From Streptomyces sp. HUAS ZL42 (lineage in GTDB: Bacteria; Actinomycetota; Actinomycetes; Streptomycetales; Streptomycetaceae): a stretch of 64,000 nucleotides of DNA. This document shows positions 1 to 7,244 of this stretch, piece by piece. A program made the translations under genes and the position numbers. A model generated the notes under the pieces. That model worked only from the letters and a program-made list of their open reading frames with translations. It had not been told where the DNA came from and ran no database searches. Within the stretch, counting starts at the first letter, position 1; each line of letters starts with the position of its first letter. Location: the NCBI RefSeq assembly GCF_040782645.1, contig NZ_CP160403.1:9087001-9151000 (forward strand), written 5' to 3'.

Positions 1-672
1 GGTGACCGGCCCCGTGCCGGCGAGGCGCTCTCCCGGGCGGCCCGCCAGATGGTGCACCTAGGCCGGCCCGACGAGGCACTCGACCTCATGAAGCTCGCCC
101 AGTCCGGCTCCGGTGACGACGTGCTGCCGCGCACCAGGGCCATGCTCTTCACCATCGAGGCCTGGGCACAGGCGTCGATGGGCAAGGGCCAGGCGATGCG
201 CCGCACCCTCGGGCAGGCGGAGGACCTCTTCGTCTCGGACAAGGGTGACGTGCCGCCACCGAGCTGGATGCAGACCTTCAAGGAGGAGGACCTGTACGGC
301 ATGCAGGCCCTCGCCTACCGCACGCTGGCGGAGTTCGAACCGGGCGCGGCAGCGCACGCCCAGCACTACGCGGAGAAGGCCCTGGCCCTGCGGATCGACG
401 GGCGGCAGCGGTCGAAGATCTTCGACTTCCTGTCGATGGCGTCGGCCTGCTTCATCGCCGACGACCCCGAACAGGCGGACCGCTACGCACGGCTGGCCCT
501 GGTGTCGATGGGCTCGAACTCGTCCCACCGCACCTGGGACCGGCTGCGCCAGATGTACCGGCTCACCGCCGAGTACGCGAGCTATCCGAAGATCCACGAA
601 CTGCGGGAGGAGATCATGCTGGCGCTGCCGAAGGCGAAGGGCGGCAAGGGAGGGAGCAGCGCACAGGTATAG
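1..672 (+). CDS. C-terminal part of a TPR-containing regulatory protein (5' truncated)
   Basis: The reading frame is open from base 1, so the gene begins before the window; 223 residues are visible. They are helical and Ala/Leu/Arg-rich, with repeating helix pairs of tetratricopeptide type (for example around GRPDEALDLMKLA and DDPEQADRYARLAL). The tail is Lys/Gly-rich (PKAKGGKGG) and looks disordered. In Streptomyces, TPR halves like this usually follow an N-terminal helix-turn-helix in regulators of the NsdA or sporulation-associated type, but no DNA-binding domain is visible here, so that assignment is inference from the missing half. It converges on the phosphatase gene downstream, with a small hairpin in the gap. 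Confidence 0.6.
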   Translation, partial: GDRPRAGEALSRAARQMVHLGRPDEALDLMKLAQSGSGDDVLPRTRAMLFTIEAWAQASMGKGQAMRRTLGQAEDLFVSDKGDVPPPSWMQTFKEEDLYGMQALAYRTLAEFEPGAAAHAQHYAEKALALRIDGRQRSKIFDFLSMASACFIADDPEQADRYARLALVSMGSNSSHRTWDRLRQMYRLTAEYASYPKIHELREEIMLALPKAKGGKGGSSAQV

Positions 673-698
673 GGGTCTGTGCCGCTGATTCCTGTTCC

Positions 699-718
699 GG
701 AGACTTGTTGCCGTCTCC
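699..718. terminator. Short hairpin between convergent genes
   Basis: GGAGAC and GTCTCC form a 6-bp stem with an 8-base loop in the 45-base gap between the convergent TPR-protein and phosphatase genes. The stem is short and there is no T tract, so a terminator role is only suggested by position. Confidence 0.3.
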
Positions 719-2148
719 TATGAGGTCACCCTGGCGATGAGCACGCAGGCGTCGTCCGCACGCTCGGTCGCGCCGAACTCCTCCACGACCATCCGAATGC
801 AGTCCGCTGCGGCGGGCGCCTCGTCGAAGTGCGGGGCAAGGTCCAGGAGTCCGTCCGCGGCCGCCGTTCTGTCGCTGTGCCCGGGCACCAGCCCGTCGGT
901 GTGCAGCAGGAGCAGGTCGCCCACCTCGAGGGTCTCTTCGGCCTGCCCGTAGACGGCACCCGAGGTCGCGCCGAGCAGGACGCCGTCCGGTGCTGCCAGC
1001 CTGCGCCCCGTCCCGTTGCGGTACAGCAGCGGGGCGGGGTGTCCGGCCTGCGCCCACAGCAGTGTGCGGGTGCCGGGCCGGTAGCGGCAGCAGACGGCGC
1101 CGGCCAGGGCCGGCTGGACGGAGTTGTCGAGTAACTGGTTGAGCAGCGTCATCAACCGGCCGGGCCGGGTGCCCGCCATCGCCATGCCGCGCAGCGCGCC
1201 GAGCAGCATCGCCATGCCCGAGGCCACGGTGGGACCGTGTCCGGTCAGGTCGCCGACGCTGAGCAGTGTCTCGCCGTCGGACAGGGCCACCGCGTCGTAC
1301 CAGTCGCCGCCGATCAGCGGGCTCGTCGAGGCGGGCAGATGATGTGCGGCCAGGTCCAGGGTCTCCCGGCCGTGGTGCGGGAGTCGCAGGGAGCCGCGCC
1401 ACGGCGGCAGCACGGCCTCCTGCAACTCGACCGCCAGCCGGTGCTCGGTCTGCGCGCGCTGCTGGTGGCGGTGGAGCGAGTCACGGGTCTCGCGCACCGT
1501 CCGCTGGCTGCGGCGCAGTTCGCTGACGTCCCGCAGCACGGCCCACATCGAGGCGGTGCTGCCGTCGGCGTCGAGCACGGGCTCGCCCATCATGTGCACG
1601 GTGCGGACCTCTCCGTCCGGGTGCACGACGCGGAACTCCCCGTCGATCGGCTTGGCGTCGACCAGGCAGTCCGTGACCATCACGGTCAGCTTCGGACGGT
1701 CCTCGTCGAGCACGAGGGACGGCAGTTCGTCGAGGGTGAGCGCGGGAGTGGCGGGGTCGCGGCCGAGGATGGGGTAGAGCTCAGCGGACCAACTGGCCTC
1801 GTCCGTCAGCAGGTTCCACTCGGCACTGCCGACCCGGCTGAGCAGCGAGCCCCGCCCGGGTACGGCCGGCACGGCACGGCCGAGGGGGTCCGTCGCTGTC
1901 GCCGACGGCAGCGAGGGACCGTCCTTCAGCTGTGCCAAGTGCTCGTCGAGGTCGTTGAGTTGGTGCAGTGCGAGGTCGTACACCGCGCGCTGCCAGCGTC
2001 CCTGCGGATCCGTTTCGTCGTCCTCGGCGTCCCGTCGTACGGCGTCCACGTCGCCCTTGAGCCGTCGCGTCTGCGATATCAGCGCGTCGACCGAACCGCG
2101 TCCTGGCGGCTGGGCGGCTGGGTGGTCCGCGGAGAGGTGGGACGGCAT
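718..2148 (-). CDS. PAS-domain SpoIIE/PP2C serine phosphatase
   Basis: This 476-residue protein is predicted to dephosphorylate a Ser/Thr-phosphorylated anti-anti-sigma factor in a partner-switching pathway. An N-terminal helical segment (about residues 20-75) is followed by a PAS-like domain (about 100-210, ending in a PAC-like strand WAVLRDVSELRRSQ). A short coiled-coil linker (215-245) leads to the PP2C/SpoIIE domain (about 270-474). Metal-binding motifs are visible: GGDWYDA, VGDLTGHG, LLLHTDGLV and the C-terminal DDACVL. There is no transmembrane segment, so it should be cytosolic. It stands alone as a minus-strand unit. An RsbW-like kinase and a SigB-type sigma factor lie near 51-52 kb, but a direct link is not shown. 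Confidence 0.9.
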   Translation of the reverse strand: MPSHLSADHPAAQPPGRGSVDALISQTRRLKGDVDAVRRDAEDDETDPQGRWQRAVYDLALHQLNDLDEHLAQLKDGPSLPSATATDPLGRAVPAVPGRGSLLSRVGSAEWNLLTDEASWSAELYPILGRDPATPALTLDELPSLVLDEDRPKLTVMVTDCLVDAKPIDGEFRVVHPDGEVRTVHMMGEPVLDADGSTASMWAVLRDVSELRRSQRTVRETRDSLHRHQQRAQTEHRLAVELQEAVLPPWRGSLRLPHHGRETLDLAAHHLPASTSPLIGGDWYDAVALSDGETLLSVGDLTGHGPTVASGMAMLLGALRGMAMAGTRPGRLMTLLNQLLDNSVQPALAGAVCCRYRPGTRTLLWAQAGHPAPLLYRNGTGRRLAAPDGVLLGATSGAVYGQAEETLEVGDLLLLHTDGLVPGHSDRTAAADGLLDLAPHFDEAPAAADCIRMVVEEFGATERADDACVLIARVTS

Positions 2149-2556
2149 GACGCACTCCGATGCGGGGACAGTACGGCCAAGGTTGTGGCGGAAGGACCGT
2201 TACGACTGTTGCACAGCCCGCGACGCCGTGTAAGGGATTTGGCAACACACGATACGGTGGTGCTTCTGGCATATGCCACAGTCTTCACGGAGTGGTTGCG
2301 GTGCGTAAGTGGTGTACGCCTGGGGGCAGGTCAAGTCGTAGGTGGCGTACGTGACTTGACGGATCGGTGCGGAGTTTGTCCCGGCGTTCATTCGGGTGTT
2401 CGACGGTCGCTTGTTCACATGGGCGGTGCGGGCATGATGAGTGATGCAGATCACAGCAAATTGTTGCGGTTTCGCGTAATGCAAACCGCCTCTGCGAGCT
2501 CGTAAAGGTACAGCGCCAAAACGGCCGACCTCTCGCCCGCAGTGGAGACCCATCGT
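2149..2556. promoter_or_regulatory. Divergent intergenic region between phosphatase and SsgA-like gene
   Basis: About 400 bases separate the two divergent genes. The stretch is less GC-rich than its surroundings, especially 2440-2520. I see no coding frame with good codon use; the long frames crossing it are shadows. It must hold the promoters of both genes and it contains one CRP-like palindrome, listed separately. I cannot place -35 and -10 boxes with confidence. Confidence 0.4.
2441..2454. promoter_or_regulatory. CRP-like palindrome GTGA-N6-TCAC upstream of the SsgA-like gene
   Basis: The core GTGA(TGCAGA)TCAC is perfectly symmetric. Extended by one base on each side it reads AGTGA-N6-TCACA, one mismatch from the classical CRP half-sites TGTGA/TCACA. 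It lies about 105 bases before the SsgA-like start codon. CRP is a known developmental regulator in Streptomyces; binding here is inference. Confidence 0.35.
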
Positions 2557-2970
2557 ATGGAGATCACGCTCGAACAGCAGGCCCGCGGATGCCTGATCAC
2601 GGCGGAGGAGCAGGAGCTCCCCGCTCCCGCCACCTTCCGCTACTCGTCCGCCGATCCGCTGGCCGTGCACATCGACTTCCCGCCCGAGGTCTCCCTCGAC
2701 GGCACCGGAGCCACCTGGACCTTCGCCCGCGCCCTGCTGGAGGAGGGGCTGGGCGGTCCGGCCGGGGGCGGGGACGTGCACATCTGGCCGTGCGGCCGCG
2801 CCCGTACGGTCCTGGAGTTCCACTCGCAGTTCGGGCTGGCCCTGCTCCAGTTCGACACGGCCGCCCTGCGCGGCTTCCTGCTGCGGACGTACGCGGTCGT
2901 CGCGGCCGGCCAGGAGGACGTCTCCGCAGCTGTCGACCGGGGGCTGAGCTCGCTGTTCGGGAGCGTCTGA
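2557..2970 (+). CDS. SsgA-like sporulation and cell division protein (SALP)
   Basis: This 137-residue protein belongs to the SsgA-like family, actinomycete-specific small proteins that control septum placement and spore wall events. The family pattern is visible: a beta-rich N-terminus (EITLEQQARGCLI), a central WTFARALLEEGL block, GGGDVHIWP, then the C-terminal LLQFDTAALRGFLLRT and a final acidic/helical tail. ATG 2557 is preferred over GTG 2542 because GGAG lies about 10 bases before it; the upstream GTG overlaps that ribosome-binding site. Which SALP paralogue this is cannot be decided here. It is a single gene convergent with the next unit. Confidence 0.85.
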   Translation: MEITLEQQARGCLITAEEQELPAPATFRYSSADPLAVHIDFPPEVSLDGTGATWTFARALLEEGLGGPAGGGDVHIWPCGRARTVLEFHSQFGLALLQFDTAALRGFLLRTYAVVAAGQEDVSAAVDRGLSSLFGSV

Positions 2971-2978
2971 CCAGCGGC

Positions 2979-3470
2979 TCAGACGCGGTCCGTCGGCTCC
3001 TTGCCCAGGCCCACCCGGACCCCGGGCGGCGCCAGTTTGCGGAGGGTCTCCCGGACTTCGGCCATGTCGACGCCGTTCCCGAAGGGACACAGCAGTACGG
3101 CGCCCTCGCTGGTGCGGCGCCAGCGGGCGAGCCGTTTCACGCCGTCGACGGTGACTCCGCTCACCACCCACAGGCGCAGCCAGCCGGGAGGATGCTCGAC
3201 GAAGGGGCGGCCGTATTCGATGCGGCCGACATCGAGGCGGCGGACGTACCGCCAGGGCAACTGGATCGGCGTCCGGCCGTCGCAGCGGGCGAACATGCCC
3301 GTCTCGTCGAACCCGACCACGTCCGGGCGTGCCCTGTCGTTGCCGAAGCGGCGCCTGCGGTTGCGCAGGAGCGGTGAGCCGCGGGGCGGGGCGGCCGTGC
3401 ACACGAACACGGCGCCGGGGCCGAAACCCGCCGGCGGCTCGAAGGGCGGTGGCTGGGGCGTCTGCTCCAC
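2979..3470 (-). CDS. Hypothetical basic protein, possible PH-like fold
   Basis: This 163-residue protein has a Pro-rich N-terminus, then a beta-rich core with an Arg cluster (LLRNRRRRFG) and the pattern VVGFDETGMFARCDGR followed by PWRYVRRLDV, as seen in PH-like bacterial domains. No signal peptide or membrane segment is visible. It lies 48 bases downstream of the baeRF gene on the same strand and could be co-transcribed with it. I do not recognise a function. Confidence 0.55.
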   Translation of the reverse strand: MEQTPQPPPFEPPAGFGPGAVFVCTAAPPRGSPLLRNRRRRFGNDRARPDVVGFDETGMFARCDGRTPIQLPWRYVRRLDVGRIEYGRPFVEHPPGWLRLWVVSGVTVDGVKRLARWRRTSEGAVLLCPFGNGVDMAEVRETLRKLAPPGVRVGLGKEPTDRV

Positions 3471-3518
3471 GACGACCAGGGTTTCACGGTCGTCAAGAGG
3501 CCCCGCGGGCCCGCCCGT

Positions 3519-4613
3519 TCAGTAGCGCAGCACCCCCGCGATCCCGTGCGCGTCGCCGAGTGTGCCGTCCGGTACGAAGCGCACGTCGGCGCCGGTCTCC
3601 AGGCACTGCTCGACGATCTCGTCCACGATGTCCTCGCGGGCGTCGAGGTCGCCGCTATCGGCCGGGACCAGGTGGTCGCCGTCGTCGCGCACCGTGACGC
3701 GATAGTTCTCCTCGACGGCGAGCAGCCGGATGCGTGCCTCGCGGGCGCTGCGCCAGACCTCGTCCACACCGGCCGCGAACTCCTTGCGTCCGAGGGCCGC
3801 TTCGAGCTCGCGGCCGACCGAGTCCACGTTCTTGCGGGCCTCCGCGGCGACGAGCGGCCGCACGGCCTGCCACACCGCCTCCGGAGTGGCGTGCGTCAGC
3901 CCGCCGTGCGCGATGTGCACCGCGTCCTTCGTGACAGTGCCCACCTCGTCCAGCGCCGACAGTGCCGCCTGCTCACCGGTGACGTACAGCGGCCGCGGAT
4001 CCTGGCGGAGCAGACGGCCCAGGGTCGCGTCCGCCTCGCGCAGGAAGTGACGGATGCCCTCGTCGCGGAACGCGCTCGGCATGTCGCCGATCTGTTCCTG
4101 GCGCTCGGGGTCGAAGTTCTCCCGTCTCCTGGTCAGCGGGAAGCCGCCGGAGCGCTGCTCGGTGACGCGGTCGAGGCCCCCGTTCCAGAGCGTGACGCGG
4201 TCGGCGGAGACCGAGAACACCCAGAACGGCCGCTCGGCCGCCTGTGCGGAGACCAGATTGCGGGTGAGGAACGTGTCCGAGAGGACCACGCGCTCGGGCA
4301 CGGGGCGGGCCAGCGACCACACCTGGTGCTCCCCCGGAGCGGCGAAGATCACCAGACCGTCCTCGGCGTGCGCGAGGTCGACCTCGGTGAGGGCACGGTC
4401 GAGCTGTGCGGCGACATCGGCGCGCCGCTCCCGGGTGACCGCGGGATCTGCCTCCAGCTGCCGCTTGGCCTCGGCCACCACATTGCGCAGCCGGACCGGA
4501 TCCTGGGCGTTCTCGGGCTCCCTGCGGTGCGTCGGCGTCAGCACGGAGACCGCGGGATAGGGGCGCGGGCGGCGCAGCTCGATGAGGGTCGTGGGGCTGA
4601 GTGCGTGCTCCAT
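3519..4613 (-). CDS. baeRF-domain protein (bacterial/archaeal eRF1-like family)
   Basis: This 364-residue protein resembles the baeRF families related to the catalytic domain of the eukaryotic/archaeal release factor eRF1 and Vms1. It starts with the typical SVLTPTHRREPENAQDP block. It continues through an all-alpha segment with DVAAQLDRAL, the LVIFAAPGEHQVWSL and LPVP-like strands, and a C-terminal domain with HIAHGGLTHATPEAVWQ and a long helix ending AALGRKEFAAGVDEVW. A peptidyl-tRNA hydrolase or ribosome-rescue role has been proposed for the family but is not shown for this protein. ATG 4613 is chosen because the preceding residues have non-native, Arg/Ser-rich composition. It is divergent from the gene at 4717. 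Confidence 0.75.
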   Translation of the reverse strand: MEHALSPTTLIELRRPRPYPAVSVLTPTHRREPENAQDPVRLRNVVAEAKRQLEADPAVTRERRADVAAQLDRALTEVDLAHAEDGLVIFAAPGEHQVWSLARPVPERVVLSDTFLTRNLVSAQAAERPFWVFSVSADRVTLWNGGLDRVTEQRSGGFPLTRRRENFDPERQEQIGDMPSAFRDEGIRHFLREADATLGRLLRQDPRPLYVTGEQAALSALDEVGTVTKDAVHIAHGGLTHATPEAVWQAVRPLVAAEARKNVDSVGRELEAALGRKEFAAGVDEVWRSAREARIRLLAVEENYRVTVRDDGDHLVPADSGDLDAREDIVDEIVEQCLETGADVRFVPDGTLGDAHGIAGVLRY

Positions 4614-4716
4614 AACAGAACGATAGGACCGATTCGCGGATCGGGCATTTGGTAAATTCAGTGGTTGGTGTCGCGTATGTGGCCACTGCCGACAAGCGGG
4701 GTAGGGGGTGACATCG

Positions 4717-5064
4717 ATGGCTCGGCTCGTCGTCGACGGCGACGACGTGGTCGTCAGGCTGACTCCCCGGGAGCGGCTGCTCGCCCTGCGTCGCGACGTG
4801 CGGGTGCCGGCGGCCGCGATCACGCAGGTGCGGATCGAGCCGGACTGGTGGCGCGCCCTGCGCGGCACCCGACGGTCCGGACTGTACGTTCCCGACCGGT
4901 ACTGCGCGGGCGAACGGCAGCATCCCGGGGGAGTGGACTTCGCCGCCGTGCGCGAGGGCGGGCCCGTCGTGGTCGTCGAACTGCGGCCGTCCGCACCGTA
5001 CGCCCGCCTGGCGGTGTCCGTGGCCGATCCCGAGCGGACCGTGGAGGAGATCCGCCGGCGGTGA
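4717..5064 (+). CDS. Small hypothetical protein with PH-like pattern
   Basis: This 115-residue protein starts ARLVVDGDDVVVRLTPRERLLALR and contains VRVPAAAITQVRIEPDWW and GPVVVVELRPSAPYARLAVSVADPE. The alternating beta strands and one C-terminal helix fit a PH-like fold found in many uncharacterised actinobacterial proteins. ATG 4717 has an AGGGGG ribosome-binding site 8 bases upstream; GTG 4708 overlaps it and is rejected. No catalytic residues are recognisable. Confidence 0.65.
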   Translation: MARLVVDGDDVVVRLTPRERLLALRRDVRVPAAAITQVRIEPDWWRALRGTRRSGLYVPDRYCAGERQHPGGVDFAAVREGGPVVVVELRPSAPYARLAVSVADPERTVEEIRRR

Positions 5065-5307
5065 GAACCGGATGCGCGCTTCTTCACGAAGCGTCAGTTT
5101 CGTCAACTGCCATGGACACGAAGGGTTTACATACGTTCGACCCGTCGTACTGACGGACTGCTATGGTCTACCCGTTGGTAGCACGCCGAACGGGGGACGC
5201 GTGGAGCCCGCGGCGTATCGCCGCAGCTCCGCTGTGGGTCGTCGAGACGGACGATCTGGCAAGGGGGCGAGGTCGGCCAAGAGTTCCGCACCGTCGCAGC
5301 ATGCGGC

Positions 5308-5336
5308 TATCGAACTCCAGTTCCCCTACTTATGAT
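5308..5336 (+). promoter_or_regulatory. Candidate promoter of the acyl-AMP ligase/PKS cluster
   Basis: A near-consensus -10 hexamer TATGAT occurs at 5331-5336, 24 bases before the ligase start codon. The -35 region about 18 bases upstream (near ATCGAAC) is weak. The 295-base gap 5065-5359 contains no convincing gene and is the only sizeable untranslated region before the cluster. Confidence 0.4.
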
Positions 5337-5359
5337 CCCGGACAGGTGAGAGTCTTCAC

Positions 5360-7063
5360 ATGGTTCGTTCCCTGGTCGATTCACTGACCGCGCACGCCTG
5401 GCAGCAGCCCGACCGGACCGCATACCGATACCTCGTCACGGGCGACTGCGACGGACAGATCCAGGACATCAGCTATGCGCGGCTCGCCCGCCGGTCCCGA
5501 GCCGTCGCCGCCTGGCTGCAGGAGCGCGGGCTGGCCGGTTCCCGCGCCATGCTGCTCCATCCGCCCGGCCTCGAGTTCATCTGCGGTTACCTCGGATGTC
5601 TCTCGGCCGGTGTCGTAGCCGTACCGGGCGTGCCCCCGCAGGGCCGGGCGCAGAACCACCGTGCGCTGACCCGGATGAAGCGCCTCATCGCCGACGCCGA
5701 CGCCAAGGTGATCCTCGGCGGCCGCGAGGTTGTCGCCGCTCTGGGCGCCATGGCGGAGCACCTGCCCGAACTCGCCGAGATCACCTGCGTCGCCACCGAG
5801 GACATACCCGACGAGGCCGCCGACGCCTGGCGCGAACCCGATCTCACCGCCGACTCGGTCGCCTTCCTGCAGTACACCTCCGGCTCCACCTCCGCCCCCA
5901 AGGGGGTGGTCGTCACGCATGGAAACCTGCTCGACAACGAGCGGGTCATCACCGAGCGGATGGGCCACACGCCGGAAGTGATCGCGCAGTACGACCATGA
6001 ACTGGTCGTCAGCTGGCTGCCCGTGTACCACGACATGGGTCTCATCGGCCCCGTACTGAACACGGTGTATCTCGGCCTCACCGCCACCCTCTTCTCCCCG
6101 CTGCACTTCCTGCAGCGGCCGGACCGCTGGCTGACCGCGATCAGCCGTTACCGCCCGCACACCAGCGGCGGCCCCAACTTCGCGTACGAACTGGCCCTGA
6201 AGCACGCCACGCCCGAACTCCTCGAAGGTCTCGACCTGAGCTCGTGGAGGGTCGCCTTTAACGGCGCCGAACCCGTGCGTGCCGCCACACTGCGCCGGTT
6301 CGCCGAGACGTTCGGGGTGGCGGGCTTCCGACGCGAGGCCTTCTATCCGTGCTACGGGCTGGCCGAGGCCACCGTCATGGTCACCGGCGGCACGGTGGAC
6401 ACCGCGCCCACCCTCCTCCAGGCCGGCGAGGCGGACGCTGCCGCCGTCGGCTGCGGGCGGCCCGGACCCGGAGTGACACTGGTCGTCGCCGATCCCGAAC
6501 GGGGTGAGCAACTGCCCGAGGGCGAGGTCGGCGAGATCTGGGTCCGCGGCGCGAGCGTCGCCAAGGGCTACTGGCGCAACACCCTCGCCACCCGCGAGAC
6601 CTTCCGCGCCACCCTGCCCGGCCACGACGGCCGCTTCCTGCGCACCGGAGACCTCGGATTCCTGCGCGACGGCGAACTGTTCGTCACCGGGCGGCTGAAG
6701 GACCTGATGGTCATCGACGGCCGCAACCACTACCCGCAGGACCTGGAGGTCTCCGCCGAGATGGCCCACCCGGCGCTGCGGCCCGGCTGCACCGCCGCGT
6801 TCTCCGTGGACAGCGGCGTGGAGGGTGAACTGCCCGTCCTCGTCGCCGAGTTGGACCCGAGTGTGGCCGGGGAGACCGAGAAGATCACCGACCTGGTCCG
6901 CGCCGCCGTCGGCGAGGGCCACGGTCTCTCCGTGCACGACGTCGTCCTGGTCCACCCCGGCACGATCCCCAAGACCTCCAGCGGGAAGATCCAGCGCCGC
7001 GCCACCCGGGCGGCGTACCTCGACGGCGCCCTCTCGCCCGTCGGCGTACCCGCCGCGACATGA
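5360..7063 (+). CDS. Fatty acyl-AMP ligase (FAAL) that loads the PKS
   Basis: This 567-residue ANL-superfamily enzyme is predicted to activate a fatty acid as acyl-AMP and pass it to the N-terminal ACP of the following PKS. Visible motifs are the P-loop YTSGSTSAPKGVVVTH (about residue 172-187), WLPVYHDMGLIG (about 218), the core motif YGLAEATVMVTGG, RTGDLGF and the C-terminal catalytic Lys block PKTSSGKIQR. The family's typical KDLMVIDGRNHYPQDLE is also present and favours a FAAL over a CoA ligase. An AGGTGAG ribosome-binding site precedes ATG 5360. It is the first gene of the cluster, with a 181-base gap before the PKS. The chain length of the substrate cannot be read from sequence. Confidence 0.93.
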   Translation: MVRSLVDSLTAHAWQQPDRTAYRYLVTGDCDGQIQDISYARLARRSRAVAAWLQERGLAGSRAMLLHPPGLEFICGYLGCLSAGVVAVPGVPPQGRAQNHRALTRMKRLIADADAKVILGGREVVAALGAMAEHLPELAEITCVATEDIPDEAADAWREPDLTADSVAFLQYTSGSTSAPKGVVVTHGNLLDNERVITERMGHTPEVIAQYDHELVVSWLPVYHDMGLIGPVLNTVYLGLTATLFSPLHFLQRPDRWLTAISRYRPHTSGGPNFAYELALKHATPELLEGLDLSSWRVAFNGAEPVRAATLRRFAETFGVAGFRREAFYPCYGLAEATVMVTGGTVDTAPTLLQAGEADAAAVGCGRPGPGVTLVVADPERGEQLPEGEVGEIWVRGASVAKGYWRNTLATRETFRATLPGHDGRFLRTGDLGFLRDGELFVTGRLKDLMVIDGRNHYPQDLEVSAEMAHPALRPGCTAAFSVDSGVEGELPVLVAELDPSVAGETEKITDLVRAAVGEGHGLSVHDVVLVHPGTIPKTSSGKIQRRATRAAYLDGALSPVGVPAAT

Positions 7064-7244
7064 CGACCTCCGCCGCCGGCCCGCCCGGGCGCGTCGGCGG
7101 TGCGGCGACGGCCGAGTCCGTCGTACGCCGACACCGGTCACCACGGGCCGTTCCGGGCCCGTTCCCTCGCCGTACGCCCCCGGTCCCGCGTACCGCTCGT
7201 ACGGACACCGCCTGAGCCCGAGTTCACGAGGACACCTTTTCCAG

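Noticed and set aside
1237..2505. Plus-strand 422-codon frame opposite the phosphatase
   Set aside because: Antisense shadow of the PAS-SpoIIE gene, which has full motifs on the minus strand.
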